Positions 25,726 through 34,012 of a stretch of 64,000 bases of DNA are shown piece after piece. The stretch's first letter is position 1, and each line of letters opens with the position of its first letter. The stretch is from an uncultured Bacteroidota bacterium (GTDB lineage Bacteria; Bacteroidota; Bacteroidia; Bacteroidales; UBA12481), in NCBI GenBank assembly GCA_903851365.1, contig CAINOB010000059.1:1-64000 (forward strand). Direction: 5' to 3'. A program made the position numbers and the translations under genes. The notes under the pieces were generated by a model. That model saw only the letters and a program-made list of their open reading frames with translations. It was not told the DNA's origin and searched no databases.

Positions 25726-28700
25726 ATGATAAGAAGAATCATTCTATATTTTGTAGTTGCCGTACTGTTTATATCCTGTAAAAATCATAGTAGCAATGAC
25801 TTAGCTGCTCTGGTTGATCCGTTTATAGGGACAGATGCTACTGGAAACACTTTTCCCGGAGCTTCCATGCCATTTGGTATGGTGCAATTGAGTCCGGATA
25901 CCTATAACAACGGGTGTTGCAGCGGATACCATTACAAGGATTCTGCGATCGTTGGTTTTTCACACACACATTTAAGCGGTACCGGGGTAGCTGATTTCGG
26001 GGACATTCTGGTGATGCCTGCTGTCGGTGAGCGCCGTCCAGCGTCAAAGTACAAGCATTCCAGCGAAGATGCATCACCTGGGTATTACAGCGTTTATCTG
26101 GAAGATTACAAGATTAAGGCCGAACTGACAGCTTCAAAACGAGCCGGGTTGCATCGATATACTTTCCCCAAATCCGATAAGAGCAGTATCCTCTTCGATC
26201 TGGAACATGGAATCATGAGTGGGGATAAACCACTGGATGATTGCTATATCCGTATAGTAAGCCCTAATGAAATTGAGGGTCTACGGCATTCCCAGGGCTG
26301 GGCCTCCGATCAGTATGTATACTTTGTGGCACGCTTCTCGGAATCCTTTACTAATCCCACGCTGATTCTCAACGGAACGACTGATGCTGACAGTAAGGAA
26401 ATCAAAGGAAAATCAGTAAAAGCGATACTCAATTATAAAACCAAGCAAGGCAAGCAGATATTAGTCAAAGTGGCCTTATCGGCAGTGAGTGCGGAAGGTG
26501 CACGACATAACCTCGACAGCGAAATCTCCGGATGGGATTTTGAAAAGATTGTAAACAGGGCCGAAAATGCCTGGAACGCTGAATTAGGGAAGATAAAAGT
26601 TACCGGGGGAAGCGGAGATCAGCAAAAAATATTCTACACCGCACTTTATCATTCCCTGCTGACACCGAATCTTTATTCGGATGCAGACGGGCAATACCGT
26701 GGAATGGACCACCTGGTTTATAATGGCGAAGGTCACGACTATTATACCGTGTTTTCTCTTTGGGATACTTATCGCGCTGTACATCCGCTGTTTAATCTGA
26801 TTGAGCGCGATCGGAACCAGGACTTCATCAAAACAATGATCAAGCAGTATGAGCAGACCGGTTTGCTGCCTGTTTGGGAACTGGCGGGGTGCGAAAATAA
26901 CTGTATGATCGGTTACCATGCGGTGCCTGTAATTGCAGACGCAATATTGAAAGGGTATAAGGATTTCGATGTCGATAAGGCTTATGAGGCTATGCTGGCC
27001 AGTGGATCGCAGAGTACCGAGGGGATTGATGCCTACCGAAAGTTCCAGTTTCTGCCGAAGGAATTATCCACCAATTCAGTATCCAAGGCTCTCGAATATT
27101 CCTACGATGACTGGTGCATCGCCCAGGTGGCCAAAACATTGGGAAAAACAGACGATTACAAGGAATACATCAGGAGGTCGCAGTATTCGCTGAACCAATT
27201 TGATGCTTCCTCCGGGTTGATGAGACCACGTTATTCTGATGGCCGCTGGCTCACCCCATTTGATCCTTTTAAAGTTTCGATGCTCGATCAGGGTGATTAC
27301 ACCGAGGCAAATGCCTGGCAGTATAGTTTTTATGTTCCCCAAAACATCCCTGAACTCATCAGGCTTTCAGGCGGCGACAAACCCTTTATTCAGAAGCTCG
27401 ATACTTTTTTCACCGTAAAATCGAAAAATAAAATTAGTGTCTCCGATTTCGAAGGGATTTTCGGACAGTATGCTCACGGCAACGAACCAAGTCATCATAT
27501 GCCCTACCTGTACAATTATGCGGGTGCTGCCTGGAAAACACAGGAGGTGGTAAGAAAGGCAATGAATGAGTTCTATAAAGCCACTCCGGATGGGCTTTGC
27601 GGCAATGATGACTGCGGACAGTTATCGGCATGGTATGTTTTCAGCGCCCTTGGATTTTACCCGGTGTGTCCGGGACAGGACCAATATGTGATCGGCAGTC
27701 CGATTTTCGACAAAGCCGAAATCACCTTGTCTAACGGCAAAAAATTCACGATCAAAGCACAAAGCGTCAGTAACCGGAATCAATATATCCAGTCAGCATC
27801 GCTTAACGGTAAGGAATATCCGAAATCATACTTAACCTTCACGGATATCGCCAAAGGCGGTGAAATAGCATTGAAAATGGGATCGGACCCGGAAAAGAGC
27901 TGGGGCCTGACTACCTCGAACCGGCCATCGGCACTCCCGATTGAACCTGAAAATTTGCTCAAACCACTGGGAACCGAAAAACTATTTATGCCTTCGATCA
28001 ATGCTGGCGGCACGATGTTCCGGGGGCAGACAAACGTTGAGCTTGCATGTATATCACAAGGGGCTGAAATTCATTATACGACAAACGGAACCGAACCACG
28101 GATAACCTCAGAACTCTATTCGAAACCATTTACGATTTACCGAACCTCGCGTATCCGGGCAAAAGCCTATAAAGCAGGAATTAACGAAAGCGAAACGGCA
28201 GCCGCCGACTTTTATAAAAGCTCGATCGACCCGCAATCACCGCGGCTTAAGGTTACTTATATGGCACCCCCGTTTGAGCGGGATTACCTTGGTAGGAAGA
28301 CTGATGGCAGCTATTCTCCGAACTTTAAGGCCGGTGGAATGATGGCCCTGGTCGACGGCAAAACAGGAAGTGCCGATTATACCGATGGCAAGTGGCAGGG
28401 GTTTGAAGGCAAAGACATGGAAGTGGTGATCGATTTAGGTCGCGAAGTACCGGTTTGGCGTATCACAGCAAGTTTTCTGCAAAGCCTTTCCGTCTGGATT
28501 TTTCACCCTGTAGAAATCAGCTTTTATATCTCCACCGACGGCGAAGATTATAAAATGATGAGCGTAACTGATAATTATCCTGACCGTGCAACGATCAATG
28601 ACGGGGTAAAATTCTTTGAGGTACTGATTTTTGGAGCGCCGGCAAGGTACATCAAGGTGAATGCAAAAAATATCGGACTCTGCCCTCCCTGGCATCAGGG

Positions 28701-28749
28701 TTCAGGAGGCGCGGCGTGGCTCTTCTGCGACGAAGTTATAGTGGAATAG
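25726..28749 (+). CDS. GH92 alpha-mannosidase with CHB_HEX_C and discoidin-like C-terminal domains
   Basis: A 1007-residue lipoprotein-like exported protein (VVAVLFISCKNH). The GH92 N-terminal sandwich starts LAALVDPFIGTDATGN. The (alpha/alpha)6 domain has SLWDTYRAVHPLFNLI, TGLLPVWELAGCENNCMIGY, GNEPSHHMPYLYNYAG and NDDCGQLSAWYVFSALGFYPV. These are Ca-dependent exo-mannosidases acting on N-glycans or mannans. After residue about 735 come a chitobiase/hexosaminidase C-terminal-like domain (ISQGAEIHYTTNGTEPRI) and an F5/8-type C-like domain (VVIDLGREVPVWRITASFL). The two appended domains make it longer than the usual 750-residue enzyme and probably bind glycan. Confidence 0.95.
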   Translation: MIRRIILYFVVAVLFISCKNHSSNDLAALVDPFIGTDATGNTFPGASMPFGMVQLSPDTYNNGCCSGYHYKDSAIVGFSHTHLSGTGVADFGDILVMPAVGERRPASKYKHSSEDASPGYYSVYLEDYKIKAELTASKRAGLHRYTFPKSDKSSILFDLEHGIMSGDKPLDDCYIRIVSPNEIEGLRHSQGWASDQYVYFVARFSESFTNPTLILNGTTDADSKEIKGKSVKAILNYKTKQGKQILVKVALSAVSAEGARHNLDSEISGWDFEKIVNRAENAWNAELGKIKVTGGSGDQQKIFYTALYHSLLTPNLYSDADGQYRGMDHLVYNGEGHDYYTVFSLWDTYRAVHPLFNLIERDRNQDFIKTMIKQYEQTGLLPVWELAGCENNCMIGYHAVPVIADAILKGYKDFDVDKAYEAMLASGSQSTEGIDAYRKFQFLPKELSTNSVSKALEYSYDDWCIAQVAKTLGKTDDYKEYIRRSQYSLNQFDASSGLMRPRYSDGRWLTPFDPFKVSMLDQGDYTEANAWQYSFYVPQNIPELIRLSGGDKPFIQKLDTFFTVKSKNKISVSDFEGIFGQYAHGNEPSHHMPYLYNYAGAAWKTQEVVRKAMNEFYKATPDGLCGNDDCGQLSAWYVFSALGFYPVCPGQDQYVIGSPIFDKAEITLSNGKKFTIKAQSVSNRNQYIQSASLNGKEYPKSYLTFTDIAKGGEIALKMGSDPEKSWGLTTSNRPSALPIEPENLLKPLGTEKLFMPSINAGGTMFRGQTNVELACISQGAEIHYTTNGTEPRITSELYSKPFTIYRTSRIRAKAYKAGINESETAAADFYKSSIDPQSPRLKVTYMAPPFERDYLGRKTDGSYSPNFKAGGMMALVDGKTGSADYTDGKWQGFEGKDMEVVIDLGREVPVWRITASFLQSLSVWIFHPVEISFYISTDGEDYKMMSVTDNYPDRATINDGVKFFEVLIFGAPARYIKVNAKNIGLCPPWHQGSGGAAWLFCDEVIVE

Positions 28750-28769
28750 TTGGGTTTTAGGTTTTAAAC

Positions 28770-28898
28770 CACAGAGTCACCGAGATTCACAGAGCTCCGT
28801 CTACTGCAGACTGAGTACTGCCAACTCTTCCGGTCTTCTTCTTCGTCCACCGATCTTTCTTTCGTCTATCGGTCTTCTGTCTTCCGTCTCCTGTTTAT
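28770..28898 (-). repeat. Mixed repeat block between convergent genes
   Basis: On the minus strand, right after the stop at 28895: CAGGAGACGGAAGACAGAAG, then ACCGATAGACGAAAGAAAGA, then TCGGTGGACGAAGAAGAAGA, then a GCAGTACTCAGTCTGCAGTA segment. It is the GAAGAAGA family without the GTGACGG part. The GH92 side has ACCACAGAGTCACCGAGATT. Confidence 0.75.
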
Positions 28899-30673
28899 CC
28901 TAATTCAGCTTCCTTCTTATCCAGCTCTTTTAGGATTTCGTCGACTTTACCCTGCAGCTGTGTGAGCTTACCTGAGAATAATTCCTTGTAATATTGTATG
29001 CCTTCGCGTATTCCCTGCTGAAATGATTCGAGCGTTTTCTTCTCTTTCGGGTTAGCCGGATTTAAGCGTGGAGTCAGACGGTTTTTCAGGTAATCAACAT
29101 ATATGCTCAGCTCCTTAACAAACATGTGGGGCCTGTCGGTTCGCTCAATAACATTGTTTTTACCATAGATATGCCCTACCATTTCCGGCAGGCTTACTTC
29201 CTTCGTAAAATAGACCAGGTTTGGTCCGGGGCATACCGAAACACCTGCTCCTTCTGCTCTGTGATTCAAATCATTAGCCAATAATGAAGAGGTACCCAGA
29301 CCGACGCAGATACAGGATTTCTCTACGATTGCATCATACTTTGCCTTATATTCCGACTCGCTCAGACCCAAATGATCCAGCTGATCGATCTTCAACTGCT
29401 GATACTCACGTGATGCCGTGCAAATGGCTTTATCGGTAAATTCGGTATCAAGACTGGCATATTGTTTAGGACAAGGACTTCCCGGAGCGCCTTTGACGAT
29501 TCTGGCCTCTTTTTCCACGTCTTTCGAATTGCCGCGGAGTGAATAGAATGGCACTCCCAACGGTGAAATTCCACTCAGGTAAACATCTTCCTCTGTGGAT
29601 TCTATTAATTGCTGACGCGTTTCATGATCCATGGTTACTGCTTCAGGTACCAGCAAGAAAGGTGACCCCCAGCCCACTGAGTCCAGACCATAATAATCCA
29701 TCAAAAATTCCTGTTCATCGGCAGTACCCACGCCTCCCTGGGCAGTAATGCGCATTTCAGGGATTTCGGCTGGCACTGGCCGGTTTCGTAAAACAAGGGC
29801 CTGCGACCAGATTTCGTAAACTTCTCGTGTAAGTTCCTCCCTCGAATTTTTAAAGGCTTCAAGAATCGGTCCGAGCAGGGCACCATCAGTGGCAAAAGCA
29901 TGTCCACCGCAATTTAATCCGGATTCAACGCGATATTCTGATACCCAGATCCCCTTCTTTGCCAGGTATTTTCCCTGGATAATGGCTGACCGGTAATCGC
30001 TAACTTTCAGTACAATTTTCTTTTTCAGGTAACCAGTCTGATCCGGATAGAAATCATCGAAATTCTCCATGTAAGCATACAATCTCGGATTCATCCCCGC
30101 CGACAGAACGATGGATGATTCAAGATTACTCTCGGCAAATCCGCGGAGGGCGGCATGTGCATCATTAAATTCAGCTGGCAGGGTTTCGCCCTGCAGGTAA
30201 TTTTCCTTATCGAGCTTGGTCATGATATTCACATCGATGGAACCCGGGCGAAGACGATTATGTGCCCACTTCCTGATTTCCTGGATGCTGGCTTTGGCGG
30301 CAATGAGTTCATTAAATTCCGTCTTGAGAGTAGAAAAATCGGGAAGCATTTCGATATAACGGTCAAACTCATCCTTCTTTTCAATAGCTGCCTGCCTGAT
30401 CTCTTCGAATTTCTCTTTTACCATGGTATCAACCAGGTTAAGATATGAAGTTATCCGCTTGGCCCTAAAGTCTTTAATCTTTCTGGATATAGGTTGAAAA
30501 GGAATATTCAATTTGTGGCTGTAGAATTCTCTCATCTTCTCCATCAGTATATCATCAACCAATGAAATAACTGAAGAAATACCATAAGGAGCCACCCTCA
30601 CAGCGGTATCTATGGAGTATCCAATGCCCATCACAGGGATATGAAATGTATGAGGATTACCTAAGTGGTTCAT
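28895..30673 (-). CDS. Divergent nitronate monooxygenase-like (NPD/FabK-type) TIM-barrel protein
   Basis: About 592 residues from the ATG at 30673; the track start at 30682 is a TTG. No family name came to mind directly, but its blocks line up in order with the canonical NPD protein at 32177-33259: IPVMGIGYSIDTAVRVAPYG with PPIIQGGMGVRVSGSRLASA; IDVNIMTKL with IGVNVMVVL; LNCGGHAFATDG with MAGGHLGFSYDE; RITAQGGVGTADE with PVIAAGGIWDGND; DSVGWGSPFLL with SGVQMATRFVC. So an FMN-dependent TIM barrel is inferred. A helical insert of about 80-90 residues follows strand 1, and a 250-residue C-terminal part carries conserved-looking Cys (SPCPKQ, AICTAS, KSCICVG). It is divergent from pfk. Confidence 0.6.
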   Translation of the reverse strand: MNHLGNPHTFHIPVMGIGYSIDTAVRVAPYGISSVISLVDDILMEKMREFYSHKLNIPFQPISRKIKDFRAKRITSYLNLVDTMVKEKFEEIRQAAIEKKDEFDRYIEMLPDFSTLKTEFNELIAAKASIQEIRKWAHNRLRPGSIDVNIMTKLDKENYLQGETLPAEFNDAHAALRGFAESNLESSIVLSAGMNPRLYAYMENFDDFYPDQTGYLKKKIVLKVSDYRSAIIQGKYLAKKGIWVSEYRVESGLNCGGHAFATDGALLGPILEAFKNSREELTREVYEIWSQALVLRNRPVPAEIPEMRITAQGGVGTADEQEFLMDYYGLDSVGWGSPFLLVPEAVTMDHETRQQLIESTEEDVYLSGISPLGVPFYSLRGNSKDVEKEARIVKGAPGSPCPKQYASLDTEFTDKAICTASREYQQLKIDQLDHLGLSESEYKAKYDAIVEKSCICVGLGTSSLLANDLNHRAEGAGVSVCPGPNLVYFTKEVSLPEMVGHIYGKNNVIERTDRPHMFVKELSIYVDYLKNRLTPRLNPANPKEKKTLESFQQGIREGIQYYKELFSGKLTQLQGKVDEILKELDKKEAELG

Positions 30674-30739
30674 TTTGTGCAACTTTTAAAATAATGTGTA
30701 AATGTACGGCGATTTTAACTGTGATAGTCATCACAGCTG

Positions 30740-30832
30740 AAATAAGGCAAAGGGCAGGAAGGCAGGAAGGCAAATGGAAAGCTTCAAGGCAGAAGGCAGA
30801 AGGCAAAAGGGAAGGAAGAAGGAATAAGGAAG
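30740..30832 (+). repeat. GGCAGGAAGGC tandem repeat upstream of pfk
   Basis: AAGGCAAAGGGCAGGAAGGC, AGGAAGGCAAATGG, then GGCAGAAGGCAGAAGGCAAA. It is the same family as at 6150 and 11975, here in a divergent promoter region. The track ORF for pfk reads through it, which is why that N-terminus is rejected. Confidence 0.75.
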
Positions 30833-30837
30833 AAGTG

Positions 30838-30845
30838 TATCTTTG
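30838..30845 (+). promoter_or_regulatory. pfk -7 promoter element
   Basis: TATCTTTG, an exact TANNTTTG, 28 bp upstream of the ATG at 30874. No good TTTG is visible 19 nt upstream. It supports the 30874 start. Confidence 0.4.
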
Positions 30846-30873
30846 GGGAAGGATTAACGTATCAGGAAATTTT

Positions 30874-32193
30874 ATGAAAGCAGCAGACTTTGAAATCAAA
30901 GAGCTCGGGCGGGCAAACAGCCGGTCGCCGCTGAATGATGAAGGCCGATGTAAGCCACTTTTCGGTTTTGTTACCGACCATGACAGGATTCTTTACGAAA
31001 CATCGCTGCTGAAGTTTGAGAAATTCCGTGAAAGCGGTCAGATCCCAATTTCATTTGAAAAGGCTGGTCCCAGGGAATTCGTTTACTTTCAACCTTCGAA
31101 AACAAAGATCGGAATTGTTACCTGTGGCGGACTTTGTCCCGGACTGAACAATGTGATCCGCAGTATCGTGATGGCTGCGCATTATCGTTATGGAGTGAAA
31201 AACATCATTGGTTTTCAATATGGTTATGAGGGCCTTAATCCTGATCTTGATCATGCGGTTATCGACCTGACTCCTGAAGTGGTTAGTCAGATTCATCATA
31301 TCGGAGGATCCATTCTGGGTTCATCCAGGGGGAATCAGGACGTTTCGAGAATGGTGGACACGCTGGAAATGATGAACATCAATATTCTTTTTACCATTGG
31401 TGGTGATGGCACACTGAGGGGTGCGCATGCCATCCATGAAGAGATCACACGCAGGGGATTGAAAATCGCTGTTGCGGGAATCCCTAAAACTATTGACAAC
31501 GACATTAACCTGATTGATAAATCTTTCGGTTTTGAAACGGCTTTTACCATTGCCAATGAGGTTATCCGGAATGCACATAATGAAGCCTCGGGAGCCTATA
31601 ATGGCATTGCATTAGTAAAATTGATGGGAAGGAATTCGGGATTTATCGCTGCACATGCGGCCTTATCCATTCAGGAAGTAAATTTCGTTCTGGTTCCGGA
31701 AATGTCATTTTCGCTGGATGGCCCCGACGGATTCATTGAGGTTCTTCGTAAGCGGCTGGCAACGAGGCATCATGCATTGGTTGTGGTTGCAGAAGGTGCC
31801 GGTCAGGATTTCTTCAAAGGTGAAGCGATGGAAAAAGATCCATCGGGGAATATCAAGTTAAAAGATATCGGACTATATCTGAAGGACAAGATTTCCGAAA
31901 AATTCAAAGCAGACAAATTTCCATTTGCGCTTCGTTATATCGATCCCAGCTATATTATCCGAAGTGCGCCTGCCAACGCCAATGACAGCAAGTTCTGCAG
32001 CCTGCTGGCACAAAATGCAGTACACGCTGTGATGGCCGGTAAAACTGATTTCGTTGCCGGTCACTGGAACAACGAGTTCACCCTATTGCCGATTCCTGTC
32101 GCCGTGGCCAAGCAGAAAAAAATCGATATCAACGGCGAGCTGTGGTGGAATGTGCTTGAAGCAACGGGTCAGCCAGCTATGAAGGAATGCTGA
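30874..32193 (+). CDS. pfk: 6-phosphofructokinase (group II/III type, GGDGT)
   Basis: The start is the ATG at 30874 (MKAADFEIKELGRAN). The track start at 30646 runs through a repeat. The product is 439 residues, longer than E. coli PfkA, in the range of plant, trypanosome and PPi-type enzymes. Motifs: IVTCGGLCPGLNNVIRS, GGSILGSSRG, FTIGGDGTLRG (176-180) and GIPKTIDNDI (203-211). The PKTIDND motif is shared with PPi enzymes, but Gly rather than Asp in GGDG(T) argues for ATP as phosphoryl donor, as in trypanosomal PFK. It commits fructose-6-phosphate to glycolysis. The 3' end overlaps the convergent NPD gene by 17 nt. Confidence 0.92.
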   Translation: MKAADFEIKELGRANSRSPLNDEGRCKPLFGFVTDHDRILYETSLLKFEKFRESGQIPISFEKAGPREFVYFQPSKTKIGIVTCGGLCPGLNNVIRSIVMAAHYRYGVKNIIGFQYGYEGLNPDLDHAVIDLTPEVVSQIHHIGGSILGSSRGNQDVSRMVDTLEMMNINILFTIGGDGTLRGAHAIHEEITRRGLKIAVAGIPKTIDNDINLIDKSFGFETAFTIANEVIRNAHNEASGAYNGIALVKLMGRNSGFIAAHAALSIQEVNFVLVPEMSFSLDGPDGFIEVLRKRLATRHHALVVVAEGAGQDFFKGEAMEKDPSGNIKLKDIGLYLKDKISEKFKADKFPFALRYIDPSYIIRSAPANANDSKFCSLLAQNAVHAVMAGKTDFVAGHWNNEFTLLPIPVAVAKQKKIDINGELWWNVLEATGQPAMKEC

Positions 32194-33259
32194 TCGCTTC
32201 TTCCAATTCTTTCGTTAGCTGATCAACCAGTTCCTTTACCGAAACTATTTCGGTACATCGCCATGCGTTTTCACCTGCAAAGACAAATGCCTCGAGCAGT
32301 TGACCTTTTGATGCATCGGCCAGTACTTTGGCAATACAATACGGGGCAACGCGGGGATTGCATGATCGCAGGCAATGATGCGGGCATTTGAAAGGAATAG
32401 TTTCGCCATTCATTGCCCTTACAGTGAATTCATTCCGGATAACACGTCCAGGTAAACCAACCGGACTTTTTATTATGGCGATATCATCTTTTGTCGCAGT
32501 CAGGTATGCCTTTTTAAAATCATCATGAACATCACATTCATCGGTACACACAAACCGGGTAGCCATCTGGACGCCTGATGCACCCAGCTTTAAGAACCTG
32601 GCAATGTCATTTCCATCCCAGATTCCGCCGGCAGCAATTACAGGAATAGTTTCTTCGACCCCCTGAATATATTCAACCAGTTCGGACACCAATTCTTCCA
32701 GTGTTCGTGCCGTGTGGTTATTGATTTCGTCATAAGAAAAACCAAGATGTCCGCCAGCCATCGGCCCTTCCAGAACAACAGCATCAGGAACCCGGTTATA
32801 GTTCTGTTTCCATTTCTTGTAGATGATATTAAAGGCCCTGGCTGAAGAAACAATTGGAATTAATTTTATATCGGACCCGGCAGTAAGCTTTGGCAAATCC
32901 ATGGGAAGCCCCGATCCGCAAATGATCATATCGACCTTTTCCTCAACACAAACTTTTACCAATTCCTCGTAGTTCGATAGCACCACCATCACGTTGACAC
33001 CGATGATGCCATTGGAAAGGGACTTGGCTTTTCTGATCTCAGACCGTAATGCAATATTGTTCAACTCAACAAATTCCGATTTCGCTGCGTCCTCGTAAAG
33101 TCCGAGTCCTACACTCGCAATAATCCCGGCACATCCTTCATTTGCAACAGCTGAAGCCAGTCTTGATCCTGAAACCCTGACGCCCATTCCGCCCTGAATT
33201 ATGGGTGGATAGATATCGAGATTACCGATTTTTAAGGAAGGTATATTTGAGGTTGTCAT
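32177..33259 (-). CDS. Nitronate monooxygenase / 2-nitropropane dioxygenase family flavoprotein
   Basis: 360 residues from the ATG at 33259; the track start at 33286 is a TTG. Blocks of the FMN-dependent NPD family: PPIIQGGMGVRVSG, IIGVNVMVVLSNYEELV, MAGGHLGFSYDE, IPVIAAGGIWDGNDIARFL and GASGVQMATRFVCTDEC. The C-terminus has a Cys/His-rich stretch (KCPHHCLRSCNPRVAPYCIA) typical of the anaerobe-type subgroup and possibly metal-binding. It may be a nitronate-detoxifying enzyme or a FabK-like enoyl-ACP reductase; the absence of fatty acid genes nearby favours the former. It is convergent with pfk (17-nt overlap). Confidence 0.88.
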   Translation of the reverse strand: MTTSNIPSLKIGNLDIYPPIIQGGMGVRVSGSRLASAVANEGCAGIIASVGLGLYEDAAKSEFVELNNIALRSEIRKAKSLSNGIIGVNVMVVLSNYEELVKVCVEEKVDMIICGSGLPMDLPKLTAGSDIKLIPIVSSARAFNIIYKKWKQNYNRVPDAVVLEGPMAGGHLGFSYDEINNHTARTLEELVSELVEYIQGVEETIPVIAAGGIWDGNDIARFLKLGASGVQMATRFVCTDECDVHDDFKKAYLTATKDDIAIIKSPVGLPGRVIRNEFTVRAMNGETIPFKCPHHCLRSCNPRVAPYCIAKVLADASKGQLLEAFVFAGENAWRCTEIVSVKELVDQLTKELEEAISIPS

Positions 33260-33331
33260 GTTTTCAATTTTAACTATAACCGCCAAATTAAGCGATTTGT
33301 TTTTACATTTATCACAAATAAAGATTTAGAC

Positions 33332-33859
33332 ATGGCAGAAATATTGGGTATTGGTTCAAGAATAAAACACCCTCAAATGGGTAAAGGAGTGATTGTTCAG
33401 GTGCGGTCGGACGCCTATGAAATCGGATTTATCGAGTATGGCGTAAAGCTGATTAAGCGGGATTATGAGGGTTTGGAAGTGCTTGAAGCGGTAGAAACAC
33501 CCGAGGATCTCACCTCTTTTGAAGATATGGAAAAAAGCCTGATCAGGGTACTCACCCGTTTCAGCGATATCCAGCAAACGGTTCAGATCGGCCAAAAATG
33601 GACCGGTGGAAAGATGGTTTTATATCCGGGTGATAAATCTTTAAAAGAGAAAGAAATTCCGATCGAGACATTTTTCCATAAAATAGTAATGATCCGCGAT
33701 CGCGTCAGGGTGATGGAACAGCGCATCAATGCCAGCAATCTGACCGATGAGGAAAAGGTTGACCTCGAGCAATATATCACCAGGATTTACGGCAGTCTTA
33801 CGACCTTCAATGTTTTATTCAAGAACAAGGAAGACCAGTTTACCGGGGCTTCTTCATAG
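33332..33859 (+). CDS. Conserved hypothetical protein with N-terminal SH3-like (UvrD-tail-like) motif
   Basis: A 175-residue soluble protein. The start GIGSRIKHPQMGKGVIVQV resembles the small SH3/tudor-like barrel at the C-terminus of UvrD/PcrA helicases and CarD-type proteins (V-x-H-x-x-F/M-G-x-G). The rest is mainly helical (TSFEDMEKSLIRVLTRFSDI; KIVMIRDRVRVMEQRINA; EEKVDLEQYITRIYGSL). I do not recognise a named family. A role in contacting RNA polymerase or nucleic acid is only suggested by the SH3-like start. It is divergent from the NPD gene and monocistronic. Confidence 0.7.
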   Translation: MAEILGIGSRIKHPQMGKGVIVQVRSDAYEIGFIEYGVKLIKRDYEGLEVLEAVETPEDLTSFEDMEKSLIRVLTRFSDIQQTVQIGQKWTGGKMVLYPGDKSLKEKEIPIETFFHKIVMIRDRVRVMEQRINASNLTDEEKVDLEQYITRIYGSLTTFNVLFKNKEDQFTGASS

Positions 33860-33870
33860 TTTCGCGGTTT

Positions 33871-33904
33871 GGGACGGGGTTCCCGCCTCCGCGGGAATGA
33901 CAAC
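33871..33904 (-). repeat. GTCATTCCC hairpin repeat, copy 4
   Basis: Minus strand GTCATTCCCGCGGAGGCGGG, then AACCCCGTCCC. The stem is TTCCCGC/GCGGGAA with a GGAG-type loop. Compared with copy 2 both sides of the stem have changed (C-G to T-A), which preserves pairing. Confidence 0.8.
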
Positions 33905-33920
33905 TCGCTGAGGGTAATTC

Positions 33921-34012
33921 CTCCGTGTCACGCGTTTCGCGTTTCGGGTCACATCTTCCGATCTTCTTCTTCGTCCCCCGATCTTCTTTGTCGGTCACCC
34001 TGTCACCTGCTT
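33921..34012 (-). repeat. GTGACAGGG array plus GAAGAAGA block after the GH172 gene
   Basis: Minus strand from the end of the GH172 gene: CAGGTGACAGGGTGACCGAC, AAAGAAGATCGGGGGACGAA, GAAGAAGATCGGAAGATGTG, then ACCCGAAACGCGAAACGCGT. The stop TGA of the gene (33997-33995) belongs to the array. Confidence 0.85.

Noticed and set aside
30646-30873. Long N-terminal extension of Pfk in the ORF track
   Set aside because: It translates the GGCAGGAAGGC repeat; a -7 promoter element and the ATG at 30874 fit better.
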